The notes under the pieces: model-generated | The model's input: only the letters and a program-made list of their open reading frames with translations | Told to the model about the DNA's origin: nothing | Database searches by the model: none | Shown: positions 23,741 to 48,096 of the stretch, piece after piece | How positions within the stretch are numbered: position 1 is the first letter of the stretch | Layout: the number at the start of each line of letters is the position of its first letter | Translations under genes and position numbers: made by a program | Source: Diospyros lotus | Taxonomy: Eukaryota; Streptophyta; Magnoliopsida; Ericales; Ebenaceae | Reading direction: 5' to 3' | Length of the DNA stretch: 64,000 nt | Assembly: GCF_014633365.1 (NCBI RefSeq) | Contig: NC_068339.1 | Span: forward strand, 26,297,316-26,361,315

Positions 23741-24189
23741 TCTCATAAATAAATTTTGTTGAGAAATTTATATTTTGATTTATGAGAAAATATTTTTAAT
23801 GATTAAATATATTTTCATCAAATTTGATTTATTGATGATCTCCAAAACATTTTAGTTTTTCTCTTAAATTAGAGAACTTCATGCTTGTATGTATCTTCAA
23901 AATAGTTGAGTATACTTTTGTAATAGTCAAGTATGCTATAGAGCTTATGAGAAAATCTTTATGAAAAGACAACTATGTATGAAAAAGCCTTTTAATAAAA
24001 TCAATCGAGTATTGATCAACTTTCTAGTATATGCTAACTTTTCTAGTATTGTGTATTGAGTTTTTAACTTTCTTCAAGGTTCTACTAATATAATAAATCA
24101 AATTCTAACCTTGTTTTTCCTCCATAATTATCGAGCTTATTGCATGAACACTAACAATTGGATAGACTAACTCCTCACGTCCCAAAATT

Positions 24190-25560
24190 GGTTTAGTCAG
24201 TAATGATGGTGAAACAAGATACTATTTTAGTTCTTGCAAAAGCCTCCTCACACTTCGAAATCCACTGGAAGTCCTTAAATTTCTTTAAAATTTTAAAGAA
24301 TGGGAATCATCGATCACCTGACCTTGACATAAAACAGCTGAGAGAAGTGACCCTCCTAGCAAGCTTTTGTACTTCATTCACATTCCTCGGAGACTGCAAA
24401 TTCAAAAAAGTGTAAATCTTTTTTCGATTAGCTTCTATCCCCTATGTGTGACCATGTACCTAAGGACTTCCCAGATCGAACACCAAGGGCACATTTATTA
24501 GGTTCAAGCTTCATTGGGTATTGCCACAAAGTGTTGAACATCTAATTTAAATTAACCATATGATTTTCAACCCTTAAGCTTCTCATAAGTAAATCATCAA
24601 CATATATTTCCATATTCCAACCTATTTGATCTTTAAACATCTGTTCACTAGTCTTTGATATGTTGACCCCTACAGTTTTCAAACCAATATGCATGACTTT
24701 ATAGCATTACAACGTTGGTAATAAAAGTTGTATGTTCTTCATCTTCCACTGCCATTCGGATCTGATTATGCCCAGATTAGGCATCCATAAAGCTCATAAT
24801 GGCATTTCCCACTACAACATCAAGCAAATAATCAATTTTTAACAACAAAAAAGAATAATTTAGACAAACCTTATTCAAACTTGTGAAATCAATTTATATT
24901 TTCCAATCTCCATTGATTTTATTTACCATTACCACATTAGAAACCTACTCTAGTGAATGAGCCTTTCTGATAAATTGAGCTTTCAAAAGTTTATCCACTT
25001 TCTTGGCAATTGCTTCCTGCAAATCTAAGGGGAAATTTCTTCACTTCTACACCACTGGTCGAACTCTTATATTGATTCACAATTGGCGTACAATAACACT
25101 TAAAGACTAATCCTTGGCATATTCGAAGGTTACCATGAAAAGATATCTAAATACTCTTTTAACAAATGAATGAGATCTTCCTTCATAGTCCCCTCTAGCA
25201 AAGCACCTATATATCTTCATAGTCTTTTCAGGTTCTTTGGAATATATTTCTATCGATTCCAATTCTTCAAGCAATGTAGGGGACATTAGTGAATATCCTT
25301 CGCAACTTCCATAAAAAATGTCCTTCTACTTAGTTCCATCAACTTAACATTTACTTTTTACTTGTTCATTGCAAACATCTCTCACACCTCATCATCTGTT
25401 GGAAATTTAAGCTTGAGGTGTAAAGTTGCAACCATTGCTCTAATGCCATTTAATAAGGGTGTGCTAATTATCACATTATAATAACTCCGAGCAAAATGAC
25501 CACAAAGTCAACCATTATCATTTGTTATCTCGAGTAAGTACCAAATGTAATTGACAAAGT
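24190..25560 (-). pseudogene. Gypsy pol relic (PR-RT-RNase H)
   Basis: Minus-strand reading frames, shifted repeatedly, show an IYVDD RT motif (24594-24605 on the plus strand), a DFTSLNK-like RT motif near 24880-24905, a protease tail motif SYYNVIISTPLLN near 25451-25495 and an FQW...CEEAF RNase H start near 24245-24275. The order 25.5 to 24.2 kb is protease, RT, RNase H as in other gypsy elements. The orientation is opposite to the LTR relic at 22646-23740, so it is probably a different insertion. Confidence 0.7.
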
Positions 25561-26640
25561 TATTACTCCTTCTAGTATCACAATCTGACTATTAAAACTA
25601 ATTAAAGGGTTGGACTAGTGAACAATTTATAAAAGTGTATATTACTTCTTATTAAAAGAAAAGGCAAACTTGGAACCTTCAACTTCGTTATTTTATAGCT
25701 AAATCGATTTATTAATGTCACACTAAATAAAATGGTATTATGAAAATTTTATATAATAAGGTAATAATAAATTAATAATATTTTAATAACCCAAAAATAA
25801 AACTGAAAAAACATATCATGCCCATTAATGAAACAGCTTGATAAGCCCAAGTGTAAGAAGCCCATGTCCATAAAGAGCCCTGACAAAATTAGCCCAATTT
25901 TCATTTGGGCACGTTCCAAATATGCGCCATGAAGATTTAGACCCGCATTTTGCTTCTTTTTTTTTGGGGGGGGGGGGGGGGGGGGGGGGGGAAGTAATAG
26001 GATAAAGCCGATGTTGAAGGATGATCCTAAAATTTGGTGTCAAAGTCAAGAGAAGTTCTATCATTTAAATTTAAATACTAACTTAAAGAAATTAAACCAA
26101 AATAATCCACACATGTTCTCTTCCAATTTTAAATCTCTATTTGCTTGGGTGGTCAAATGGGATATCAAACTAATGAGCCATCACCTTGTGACATTTTTTT
26201 TTTTTTTTAATTTATGAGAATTTGCGTTGTTTATCATTTGAGTTTATATTATTAAATTAATTAAACGTACAAATTGTTTGCAAACTACATGCAATGTTTC
26301 AACTTTTACTTAGTATTTCTAACACTTGTGTTTTTAATCAAATATGTATGATCTTTTTATTAGATAAATTTGTATGAATTTAATATTGATTTTTTTTTTT
26401 TTTTTTTTTTGTGAGGAATGAGAGGTTTGAAAAAGTAATGAAATTTCTAGGAAGGATCCTTACAATTCCATTCGAGTCTCCAAACCCATTAAGAAGTTGG
26501 ACTGCCACATGAATATGCTCTAGATGATCAAACCATTGTTCACTTTGACTAAGGTTTTTCCTTAAATTAAGAAGCAAAAGCATAATTAGAACAGCTAAGC
26601 AACGTTAAGGAAAGCATTATTCGAAGTGCAAATTGATTTC
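25561..26640. other. Intergenic DNA with poly-G and poly-T runs
   Basis: A run of about 28 G lies at 25964-25991 and poly-T runs at about 26196-26208 and 26390-26410. No gene is recognisable. The segment just before 26910 should contain the CDPK promoter and 5' UTR, but I see no clear TATA box. Confidence 0.5.
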
Positions 26641-26909
26641 CTAAATAAAATACTCTCTCTGTAACCCACCTCCGCTCCGCCTCTGTTTTTTCTTACAAGG
26701 GACTTAAGGCACAAGTCAAAGACAAAAGTTCTGTTACATTTCCTGATCTAAATTCACTCCGACCTTCTCTCCCTGTCTTAACGTTTACATTTCATCGCCT
26801 TTTCCGATCTGGGTTCTGCTCAAACCAACATCTTCAATTCCCAATTCTTGAATTCGGGCCAGTTCCTTTCATCCCCGATCTGGGTTTTGTGAAGATATAG
26901 GTTGCAGAA

Positions 26910-39508
<12,599 letters not shown>

Positions 39509-41119
39509 TTTCACCGAGGCACTACAAGAACAAGTGCCCAGTTCGCTAGGTTCTGCCGAGTGATCCCCGAGCTTCCTGGATTGAAAGATCCACTAACCAT
39601 GAGGCCCGTAGAAACCTTTGTTGGCTTTTTGAGTTAAAAAAAAAAAAAAACTTGGCAACTGGATGGAGTAGGGAAGAGGGGGAGAGATACAGGCTTGTAG
39701 TTTTGCTTGATTGGAGTTGAAGTGTTGTGCATATCTATTTGTCTCTATTTATTTCCATCTTCAATGTGTTTATTCAACCCCCAGTTTAAAATTCGGTTGC
39801 TTGCCTGATATCTATTGCTTGCCAACGTTGTGACAATGGAAGAAGAATTAACTCGTATGATTGCTTTGATATGGATTTTGTTCATAGTGGAAGCTAATCT
39901 AATGGCAGGGTATCTCCAATCCAATCCAAGAGGATTATGCTTTATCTTAGGTTTTGTATGGGTTTTGTGTGAATGGATTTGGATCGAGAGATTCAGTTCA
40001 AATATAAATGGGTTTAAATTGGGTCTTCTGTGGAATCTATTATCCATCTAGATTATATGAAATTCAAATCCAAACCATAAAAAGGTTTATATAATAGCAT
40101 ATTCCACGGATGAACCAACGGGTGCCAAAAGGATTGTGGTCTCTTTTTGAGCCATGAAAAGATCTTTTCTTTCTTTTTCTTCTTCTCTACTAACTTATTT
40201 CAAAAATTACAACAAGAATGATGTGACATCAACAGTTGCAACCGGTTTTGTAAATAGGATAATGTTTTATATACTAACAAAATGATGGGTTAGTTGATGA
40301 CTCTGCATTAGACATAAATCATAACTTGTAGAAACTAATTGTCACATCATTTTGGTAGTATTTTTTTTTTTTTTTTTATAAAACATAAGGTTGTAAGAAT
40401 ATAATTTTTCTTTATGAAAATATTGGTTATTAATGAGTTTTTCCCTTTTGAATATAAACCCACTATTTTATCTGAAATATTTGTATCAAAGATTGAATTG
40501 CATAGCATTTTTTTCTTTTTGGCTAGAAACTTTATCGACAAGAATGTTACACTAAATAAATGTAATTATATAAAAAATAAAATAAAATTATACATAATAA
40601 GGTTAATCTAAAACTTATTAAAAATAAAATAGGAGAATAGGAGATTAACTCTATGATGTGAAAGATAAGATTAAGATAATTTAAATAAAATAAAGCACAC
40701 TAAACAAACATTATTGGAGTATTGGGATTGTAGGGAGTTACTTTTATTATCTCCTATTATTCAGAGAATTTTCTGGTCATGTAGTTGGCGGAATTAATAA
40801 GATAGGAATCTACAATAATAATATCAAACAATTAAGGGGAAAGCAAGCACTCCGACTAACACTCAAAATCCTTATCCCAAAACCTCATCCAAAACCCCTC
40901 TCCCTCCACCTCTCATTTCTGGCCTTGGCTGCAAACCATTAGATTACACCACCCCTCCTGCATCAGATAAGATTCAACAAACAAAACCAAACCAAACCCA
41001 CCCACATCGTCTTTCCTCTTCTCTTCTCTCCTCTTGTCCATAGCCAAAACCTCCAAATTCCATTATTAGGCCCCGAAACCAATATCCATCATCACAGTAG
41101 AACCAGCAAATTATCCACC
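39509..41119. other. CDPK 3' region and ATP synthase gamma upstream region
   Basis: The first few hundred bases after the stop at 39506-39508 presumably form the CDPK 3' UTR; a 15-A run lies near 39636. No gene is recognisable in 39.8-40.8 kb. Before the ATG at 41120 there is no good TATA box, but 41009-41040 is a strong pyrimidine patch (TCTTTCCTCTTCTCTTCTCT), a feature of TATA-less promoters of plant nuclear photosynthesis genes. Confidence 0.5.
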
Positions 41120-41867
41120 ATGTCTTCCTCAAACCTCACAATGTGGGTCTCCTCCAAACCCTCCCTCCCCGACGCCTCCTCCTCCCTCTCCTTCCGATCC
41201 GTTCTCAACCCTTTCCAGCTCCCTGCCCAATCCCCTAATCCACCCTCCTCCAACCCCTCCAAATCCGCCATTTTCTGCGGCCTCCGGGAGCTTCGTGGTC
41301 GTATAGATTCTGTGAAGAACACACAGAAGATCACTGAAGCCATGAAGCTCGTTGCGGCCGCCAAGGTGAGGAGGGCGCAAGAAGCCGTCGTCAATGGCCG
41401 GCCCTTCTCGGAAACGCTCGTCGAAGTTCTTTACAACATCAACGAGCAGCTCCAGACGGACGACATCGACGTTCCACTCACCAAGGTCCGGCCGGTCAAG
41501 AAGGTGGCGTTGGTGGTTGTCACCGGCGACCGGGGCCTCTGCGGCGGCTTCAACAATGCGATCATCAAGAAAGCCGAGGCGAGAATCGCGGAGTTGAAGG
41601 ACCTCGGCCTGAACTACACCGTCATCAGCGTGGGCAAGAAGGGCAACTCCTACTTCCTCCGGCGGCCTTATATTCCGGTCGACAAGTTTCTCGAAGGCAC
41701 TTCCCACTAACACTTGTGTAGATTTTCTTCATCCCATCCCGTTACACATTTTTCACTTGTCCATATATATCCACAAAATCCCAATTGGCTGATTGGGTTA
41801 AATGGGGGATGGCAACTACAATCCTAGCCATTTCTTAATTAAGTTCTATATATCTGTTAAAACAATT

Positions 41868-41911
<44 letters not shown>

Positions 41912-42554
41912 CTGATTACAATGAGATTAATTAGGTCTGCGAAAAGTGTGGCAAAATTGTTAAAAACAATAATAATTTAATTTGGATTGTTATATGTATA
42001 TAGGTGGGACGTTGCCGACGGCGAAAGAAGCTCAGGCGATCGCGGACGACGTGTTCTCGCTCTTCATCAGCGAAGAGGTGGACAAAGTGGAGCTTCTGTA
42101 CACGAAATTCGTGTCATTGGTGAAGTCGGAACCGGTGATCCACACGCTGCTGCCGTTGTCGCCGAAGGGGGAGATCTGCGACATAAACGGGAACTGCGTG
42201 GACGCGGCGGAGGACGAGTTCTTCCGGCTGACAACCAGGGAAGGGAAGCTGACGGTAGAGAGAGACGTGATCCGGACGCAAACGGCCGAATTCTCGCCTA
42301 TATTGCAGTTCGAGCAGGACCCGGTTCAGATCCTGGACGCCTTGCTGCCGCTCTACTTGAACAGCCAGATCCTGAGGGCCTTGCAGGAGTCGCTGGCCAG
42401 CGAGCTGGCGGCCAGGATGACCGCCATGAGCAACGCCACCGACAACGCTGTGGAGCTCAAGCGGTCGCTGTCGATGGTATACAACAGGGAGCGGCAGGCC
42501 AAGATCACCGGAGAGATATTGGAGATTGTCGCCGGAGCCGATGCTTTGACCTGA
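41120..42554 (+). CDS. ATPC1: Chloroplast ATP synthase gamma subunit, two exons, 375 aa
   Basis: Exons 41120-41696 and 42004-42554 join to 1128 nt (376 codons), close to the usual 370-385 aa. The Ser/Pro-rich N-terminus to about residue 50 is a plastid transit peptide; the mature part starts near LRELRGRIDSVKNTQKITEA. VVTGDRGLCGGFNN and the C-terminal MTAMSNATDNA coiled-coil helix are conserved. The protein is the rotor shaft of CF1, coupling proton flow in CF0 to ATP synthesis at the thylakoid. Cys251 and Cys257 in GEICDINGNC form the thioredoxin-regulated disulfide of plant chloroplast gamma, so light control is retained. The coding GC content is much higher than that of its surroundings. 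The intron lacks a possible GT donor. The ATPC1 versus ATPC2 assignment is by general similarity. Confidence 0.94.
41697..42003 (+). other. Intron of the ATP synthase gamma gene with apparent GC donor
   Basis: Exon 1 is conserved up to PVDKFLE (Glu192, codon 41693-41695) and its frame ends at TAA 41708-41710. No GT exists between these points. Splitting after G 41696 before GCACTT and joining to the acceptor TATATAG at 42003 restores GGTLPTAKEAQ exactly in register. It therefore looks like a GC-AG intron of 307 bp. An (AT)n(GA)n microsatellite lies at about 41869-41911. Confidence 0.85.
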
Positions 42555-43102
42555 TTTCAAGATTAATGACGATCAGATACATATATATATATATAGCTTA
42601 ATATTCTTTGTTTTTGATGAGCTAGCTAGCTAGCTGCCCTTGCCCCCACCCCCACCCACCATGGCATGAATACATATGTGATCGATTGTGCTTCGACAGC
42701 TGCCGTGTAGGTATTTTTGTGGGTCTTTGTTGGCTAAATTATTCATTCAATTATATATATATATATATATATACATGTGTTTGTCTGATAAGGAGGAGGA
42801 CTATATATGGAGATGAGACACTTGTTCATTGTAATTCTCATTCGACAACTACATTAATGGCATTGCAAAACACTAGGGTTTCAGCTGTGAATTTCTCCAC
42901 TACTAGCTTCTTGTCACTTTTATATGTTTGTGTCTATATATATATTTTTTAAATTTTGTGTTCAGTTCTTGATCCATCTCTTCTAGTTTGTGCAAGTATT
43001 CTTGATTGTTTTGAAGTGAAAAAATAAATATTAAATCTAAATCTTAATATCTCATTTGAATTTTTCCATTGTCTTAAAAAACGAATTTGATAAGACTCTC
43101 TC
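42555..43102. other. 3' flank of the ATP synthase gamma gene
   Basis: (AT)n runs at about 42579-42595 and 42752-42772 and a GCTAGCTAGCTAGC palindromic run near 42619-42634. The short ORF at 42686-42952 is microsatellite-derived. No further gene is seen. Confidence 0.55.
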
Positions 43103-45468
43103 TGTAATACCCAAAATTTTTTAAAAGGACTCAAGCGTAATTTATCTTGAGCCATAAGTGAAATTATCAAAAGATTAGGGATTATAGTGTAATTTTTCAC
43201 AGATATGAGTGATTGAATTAACTGCAGGAAATGCCTTGTAGCTTATATGTCTAAGGAAAAAGGTATGTCACTGACGAGTATCTTGAGGCGTGATTTATAG
43301 TGTTGAAATAAATCGGATCAGAGATAGTTTTTGGTATAGCTATGGTTCAATATAGAAAACTTAATAGTCGTAAAGGACTTCCGAAAAGTCAACATAACTC
43401 TGTAAGGATTCAAGTTTTGCGTAAGAAACAACCCTGAAGTAGTTTCGGGATGAAACAAAAAGGATTCATGATCAAAGCATATTTTCGGCCCTAATTATAA
43501 TTTATGAAACTTGGCCGAAAGCGGTAAAACGAAACTTGGGGGATAAAATGTGAGAGAGAAAAGTCATGGGATTATTATGGAATTTTTGAAAACTCAAGAG
43601 GTGGCTCAGAAAGGCCCAAAGTGCAATTTTGAAAGTTGAGGGGTTGAAAGTGTAATTTTTAGAAAACTGGCAGTGTGAACATTGTCAACCGCCTGCCACC
43701 TCTCCCATCGCCGATTGCAGCCATTGGGGGCTCCTAAGAAGGGCTCAGAGGGTTCAGGGCTAGGGGTAGCCTTATCGGGACCTGTCCACGGCCAAGGATC
43801 AGTCATGTCGACTACTGATTTGATCAAAATTTTGGTTGTGACATGGCCAGAAAATCGAGGGTTTGATAAGTCAGTTTGGGGGCTATTGATGATGGTTTTG
43901 GATCGATCTAAGGTAGGTTGGGTCATTAAAGACCTCGGATGTGATGGCCAAAGACGTTTGAGGGCTCGATTTCTAGTATAAATAGAGGTCAATAGCCGAG
44001 GGTTTTTCTTTAAGTTGAAGCTTAAATTCGAAACTTTAGAGTATGAATCAAGGGTTAAGGATAAGGAGCTTTTGTTCCTTGTATTTTATTGAGTGTTTCT
44101 GGAGCTTTTGGTGAGGTTTGGTGTGAGTTTCAAAGGGTTTTGAAGGGTTGTCGAAAAACTAGGTAGAAGCTTCGGCCGATCTTTAAATGTTCGGTTGAGC
44201 CACTTCCAATGGTTGTGTTTGGGCCCAAGGTGATACCATTGGGATTGACTTGGGGTGTAGATCAAGGCAGGAGCAAAATCTAGAGATCGTCAATGGCTGG
44301 AATCGAAGAAGACAATCGGCACGTGAGGTGCACGCGTCAGTCTTCACACGCAGTACACAAGTAGGGCGCGTGAGCTATAGGTATTTTCTTATTTTTATTT
44401 TAATATTTTTAAAAAAATATTTTATGAATTATGGTGTTGAAAAATTTGAAAAATGTTTGATGAGGTATTTATTTTGGATTTTTTGAGGAAAAAATAGGAA
44501 GAAAATATGAAAAAATAGGTGTTGATATTTCTTTGAATAAATATGATGGTTAGGGTACATTGAGACTCAAGGTTGAGTGATATTGCAATTTTTAAGGCTT
44601 GACAAGAAAATTGAGGGTGGACATGTTATTTGAGAAATACTTAGTTTTGTTTCAAAGGTGACTGGTTTTCCCCTAAAACTTATACGTGATATATTTGCCT
44701 ATATTATGCATGATATTCACGAAGGTTGCTAAATCATATGTAATTTATGAACATATTATCATATTTACACATGTAATATTGCATCGATAGCCGTGATTTT
44801 TCACATGACATGATATTGTTGGCATATTAATACTTGTGAATGAGATGGGATGGAATGTCGCTCTGATAGTGTAGCTGTAATTCCCCAAGGGTGTTACTGG
44901 AACAACGTATAGGAGTATCATGTTGCCTTGTGTGCATGCCAGGATGACTGCTTAGGGTTCCATACCGGGCTAAATTGCCAGGGAAGTTACACTAGGGTAT
45001 CTGTTTATACTTCTCCATTCATCATTCATTCATGTTGTTTTAACCCTCTCTTAGAAGATTCATCTTCTAATAAAGACATTTGTCTATGGAATATTCCATA
45101 TTCAAAGCGAGATAAGCAGTAAAAAAGGCAAAAGGGTGATCGAAGCATGAGCGTGGTAAAGGTTGTGTTGGGTCTTATGCCAAGGCTAGGACCAGTTATC
45201 CAATTAATTTTTGTTTATTTTCATTAATGGTTATTGTAATGATATGATGGATGAACGATATGTACAAACTTATTTATGTATTGATTGACGAGATTTCATG
45301 AGGTTTTGATTCTGTTTCTGCTTATGAATAAGTTTACCACTCCTTAGTTATGTTTTGGGAATGTTATTCTTATGTGGGTAATGTTAAGGATTTTAGTATG
45401 AACTGTGAATGTATGTGGAAAAAAAAAATCCTAGCATAATTAATGCCCTAAAGAGGCAGGGTGTTACA
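43103..45468 (+). mobile_element. Probable solo LTR of a gypsy-type element (2.37 kb)
   Basis: It starts TGTAATACCC and ends GGGTGTTACA, the inverted-like termini common in large plant gypsy LTRs, with a TATAAATAG box at 43977-43985 in plus orientation. No PBS, PPT, coding domain or second LTR is present. A TSD is not demonstrable: the left flank is CTCTC and the right flank is a (CA)n/(CT)n microsatellite. The small ORFs inside have no recognisable domains. Confidence 0.6.
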
Positions 45469-45505
45469 CACACAAACACACACACTCTCTCTCTCTCTCT
45501 CTTTA
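45469..45505. repeat. (CA)n then (CT)n microsatellite
   Basis: CACACA followed by CTCTCT runs directly abut the end of the probable solo LTR. Confidence 0.85.
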
Positions 45506-45780
45506 GGAGAGTTCTCCGTTAACTGTCATTCTCGTGATTGTTCCTTGGTACGATTACCAGCGCACTCTCCCACATGCATGATCGATAGTCAACTCAATCT
45601 CCTCTCTTCTACAAATTTGAATGTGAGATGCTCAAATGGTATGCTTAAGAAAACAAGTCCTAGATAGATTAAATTCACCTAACATGATCACAATGTTATA
45701 TCTATAGCATGTATATATCACCCAATCGCTCATAATAAATATCAAGAAAGATTGAATCTTTACCTAGATTATCCACCTTA
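45506..45780. other. Intergenic spacer
   Basis: No recognisable feature. Confidence 0.5.
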
Positions 45781-45796
45781 ACTAAAGGCACGAGGC

Positions 45797-46058
45797 AAAC
45801 CCCTCGAGGTAGCACAGATGGTCCTCCGCACATGTTTGGGAGCTTGGGTACTGCGAGATCATGAGTTCGAGACTGAATCCGTGTATCAATTGTGACTATC
45901 TGAGAGGCTACGGGAATAGGTCTTTGACTTGGGCTCACCTAGTGCAGGGTTGTTACCTGATTGGTTGCAACTCATAGGTTATGGGAGAGAAAGTGACGGT
46001 TTCTACCAAAGGCTGAATATACTGGAGCTTCCTCTGATTCCTACAATTAAAAAAAAAA
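45797..46058 (+). mobile_element. tRNA-derived SINE
   Basis: A 262-bp unit with an A-box-like TAGCACAGATGG (45810-45821), a B-box-like GAGTTCGAGAC (45863-45873) and an A-rich 3' tail (46048-46058). It is flanked by 16-bp duplications with two differences, ACTAAAGGCACGAGGC (45781-45796) and ACTAGAGGCACAAGGC (46059-46074), as expected for LINE-mobilised insertion. The CAAACCCC...GGTAGC start and pol III boxes are reminiscent of the Au-SINE family. It is non-coding; the minus-strand ORF across it is spurious. Confidence 0.8.
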
Positions 46059-46084
46059 ACTAGAGGCACAAGGCCTTTTGTAAC

Positions 46085-48082
46085 TGTTAGTGTAAGTGCT
46101 CTAGACCTAATCAGATTGGGAAAATTGTACACTGACAATTGTAATCATGTTTATTTTTTGAATAAGGAGTTGTTCAAATTCACAAGAAGTCATTCTATTA
46201 GTTTCTTGTTATTATTATAATAATAATGAAACTAGATAAAAGTCCATATGATGTATACTGTGATTAATCTATAAAGATGTGAGATGATGCATCATAGTTT
46301 CTAGACATCATTAAACGTCCCAAGTCATAAAAATATCAAGAATGGACATTGACAATTGCGGTAAGACTTGTATGTACTATGTTTTTGTAATGTGATAGCA
46401 ATGGGGGTCTCACACCCATAGGCATGGGGATGTCTAGACAAATACATAGGTGACCAATGTTGGAGAACGTGTCACTGGACATGACTCGCCATGAGAATCC
46501 ATTTTGGTTATATGTTGATGGAATTCTCATACGAGATGGGTGTAACTAATCCTTGAACCTGAGGTTATCACGGTCATCTCATAAGAAGACCGGTATGCTT
46601 TGACATCGTTTCGATGGGCCTAGACAAAGGCTGCACGTGGGCGATCGTTGGGTATATTGTGAGACTTATGGAGATGGGTGCATAGCCAAGATGGGACTCG
46701 TCTATCCCTTGATAGAGGATGATGTATCTAAGGCGCCTTCAGTGGATATTCACTTTAAATCCATGGCCATGGTGAAAGAGATCAATAAGAAGTTATTGAT
46801 TCACTTTCTATTAAGTGAAGATATTCGGATGACCGAAGAAAAACTTATGTGATTATAATCAAGCAACACATTGCCAACTTGAGATCACATAGGATACACT
46901 GATGAGAGGATCGTATTATACGGTAACCATGCTCGTGAAAGGTTATTTGCGGATTATGAATCCTTCTGAATAATTGGGTAGGCATGATGCCTCGCTAGAG
47001 GCCAATCTTGTCTTATGTGTTTGTACCAACACATTGCCAACATATTTGGAAGCCTAATGAGTCATACACAATAGGCATGGTCCCTGGCTTAAAGCAGGAG
47101 AGTGGACGTATGGTTAAGTGGGATACTTCGGCAAGAAGTTGTGCCGTCGTAGGTTCTTACGGAAAAAGAACAAATAGACGTAAAGACGTCGATATGACGA
47201 GGAGTCGTTTTAATGGAAAGAATTTCCTAAAATGGCAATTGATTAAATTAAGAAGGAGTTTCTAATTTAATAATTTTCTATTTGTTGGAGTGGCAAATAG
47301 GAAATAAAATATATTTGGATTAAGTTAATATTTGGATTAAATTAGATTTGCGCCAAATATTAAATTAAATATTATATTTGGACTAAATTGGATTTGGGAC
47401 AAATATTAAAATAAATATTATATTTGGATTAACTTGGATTTGGGTCAAATATTAAATATTATATTTGGACCAAATTAGATTTTGGCTAAATATTAAATAT
47501 TATATTTGGACTTGAATTAGATTTGGGCCAAAATATTTTATTTAAACCTATAAAAGGATTTGGGCCATTTAATTATATTTCTAGTTGGACTAGAATAAGC
47601 CCACTTAAAATTTTAATTAAATTAGAATTAATAGGCTAGTCCAATCCATTAGGGTTTCAGAAACCGTAAGATATTTCTATATAAATATCCCTTTATAGGT
47701 TGCCCACAATAGTTGAGAGTTTTTGGTGTAGTTTTTTAAGTGTTGAAAAACGTATTGCCATTCACTCTTCCCCGTTTCTTTTTGGCATCGATTTGAAACG
47801 AAAGCGTTGTTTCTCAGTCCATACACAAGCCGCACAAAGGAGAAAGAGCTAGCACTCATATTCTGCTCTTCTTGCCAACAGACGTGTGCTGCGTATCACG
47901 AGTTAGAGGCCGGACGCTTGGACGGCTTAAATCCGCGAACGACTCGATAATCTAAATGTTAGATTTATTTATTTGTTTGTGAATGATTTGATTTCGACGT
48001 TGATCCAATCGCTGGGATCGGGGTAAGGTTCAAAATTTTTAAACTACGTTGTTAGCCCCATAGCGATCTTGCTTTACTTTCA
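46085..48082 (+). repeat. Copia element 2, 5' LTR (1998 bp)
   Basis: It matches 53527-55525 almost end to end. It contains a block of five or so AT-rich tandem units (ATATTTGGACTAAATTGGAT and TTGGGCCAAATATTAAA type) at about 47300-47530 and a TATATAAATA box at 47678-47687. Short ORFs such as 46637-46852 recur in the other LTR only because the LTRs are copies. Confidence 0.93.
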
Positions 48083-48083
48083 G

Positions 48084-48096
48084 TGGTATCAGAGAC
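48084..48096 (+). other. Copia element 2 PBS
   Basis: TGGTATCAGAGAC lies one base after the LTR end; it matches the initiator tRNA-Met primer site. Confidence 0.9.

Noticed and set aside
41129..41713. 194-aa minus-strand ORF opposite ATP synthase gamma exon 1
   Set aside because: It is a shadow of the GC-rich coding strand. Its Gly/Glu-rich composition has no domain, while the sense frame is a clear conserved protein. The same applies to minus-strand 42114-42560 and plus-frame 41987-42601.
43606..43992. 128-aa minus and 99-aa plus ORFs
   Set aside because: They lie within the probable solo LTR, overlap each other and lack any domain.
45702..45938. 78-aa minus-strand ORF
   Set aside because: It overlaps the SINE on the opposite strand and has no motif.
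46637..46852. 71-aa ORF conserved at 46637 and 54079 (also 47008/54450 and 46336/53778)
   Set aside because: The pairs are identical in place within the two LTRs of one element. The similarity comes from LTR duplication, not protein conservation.
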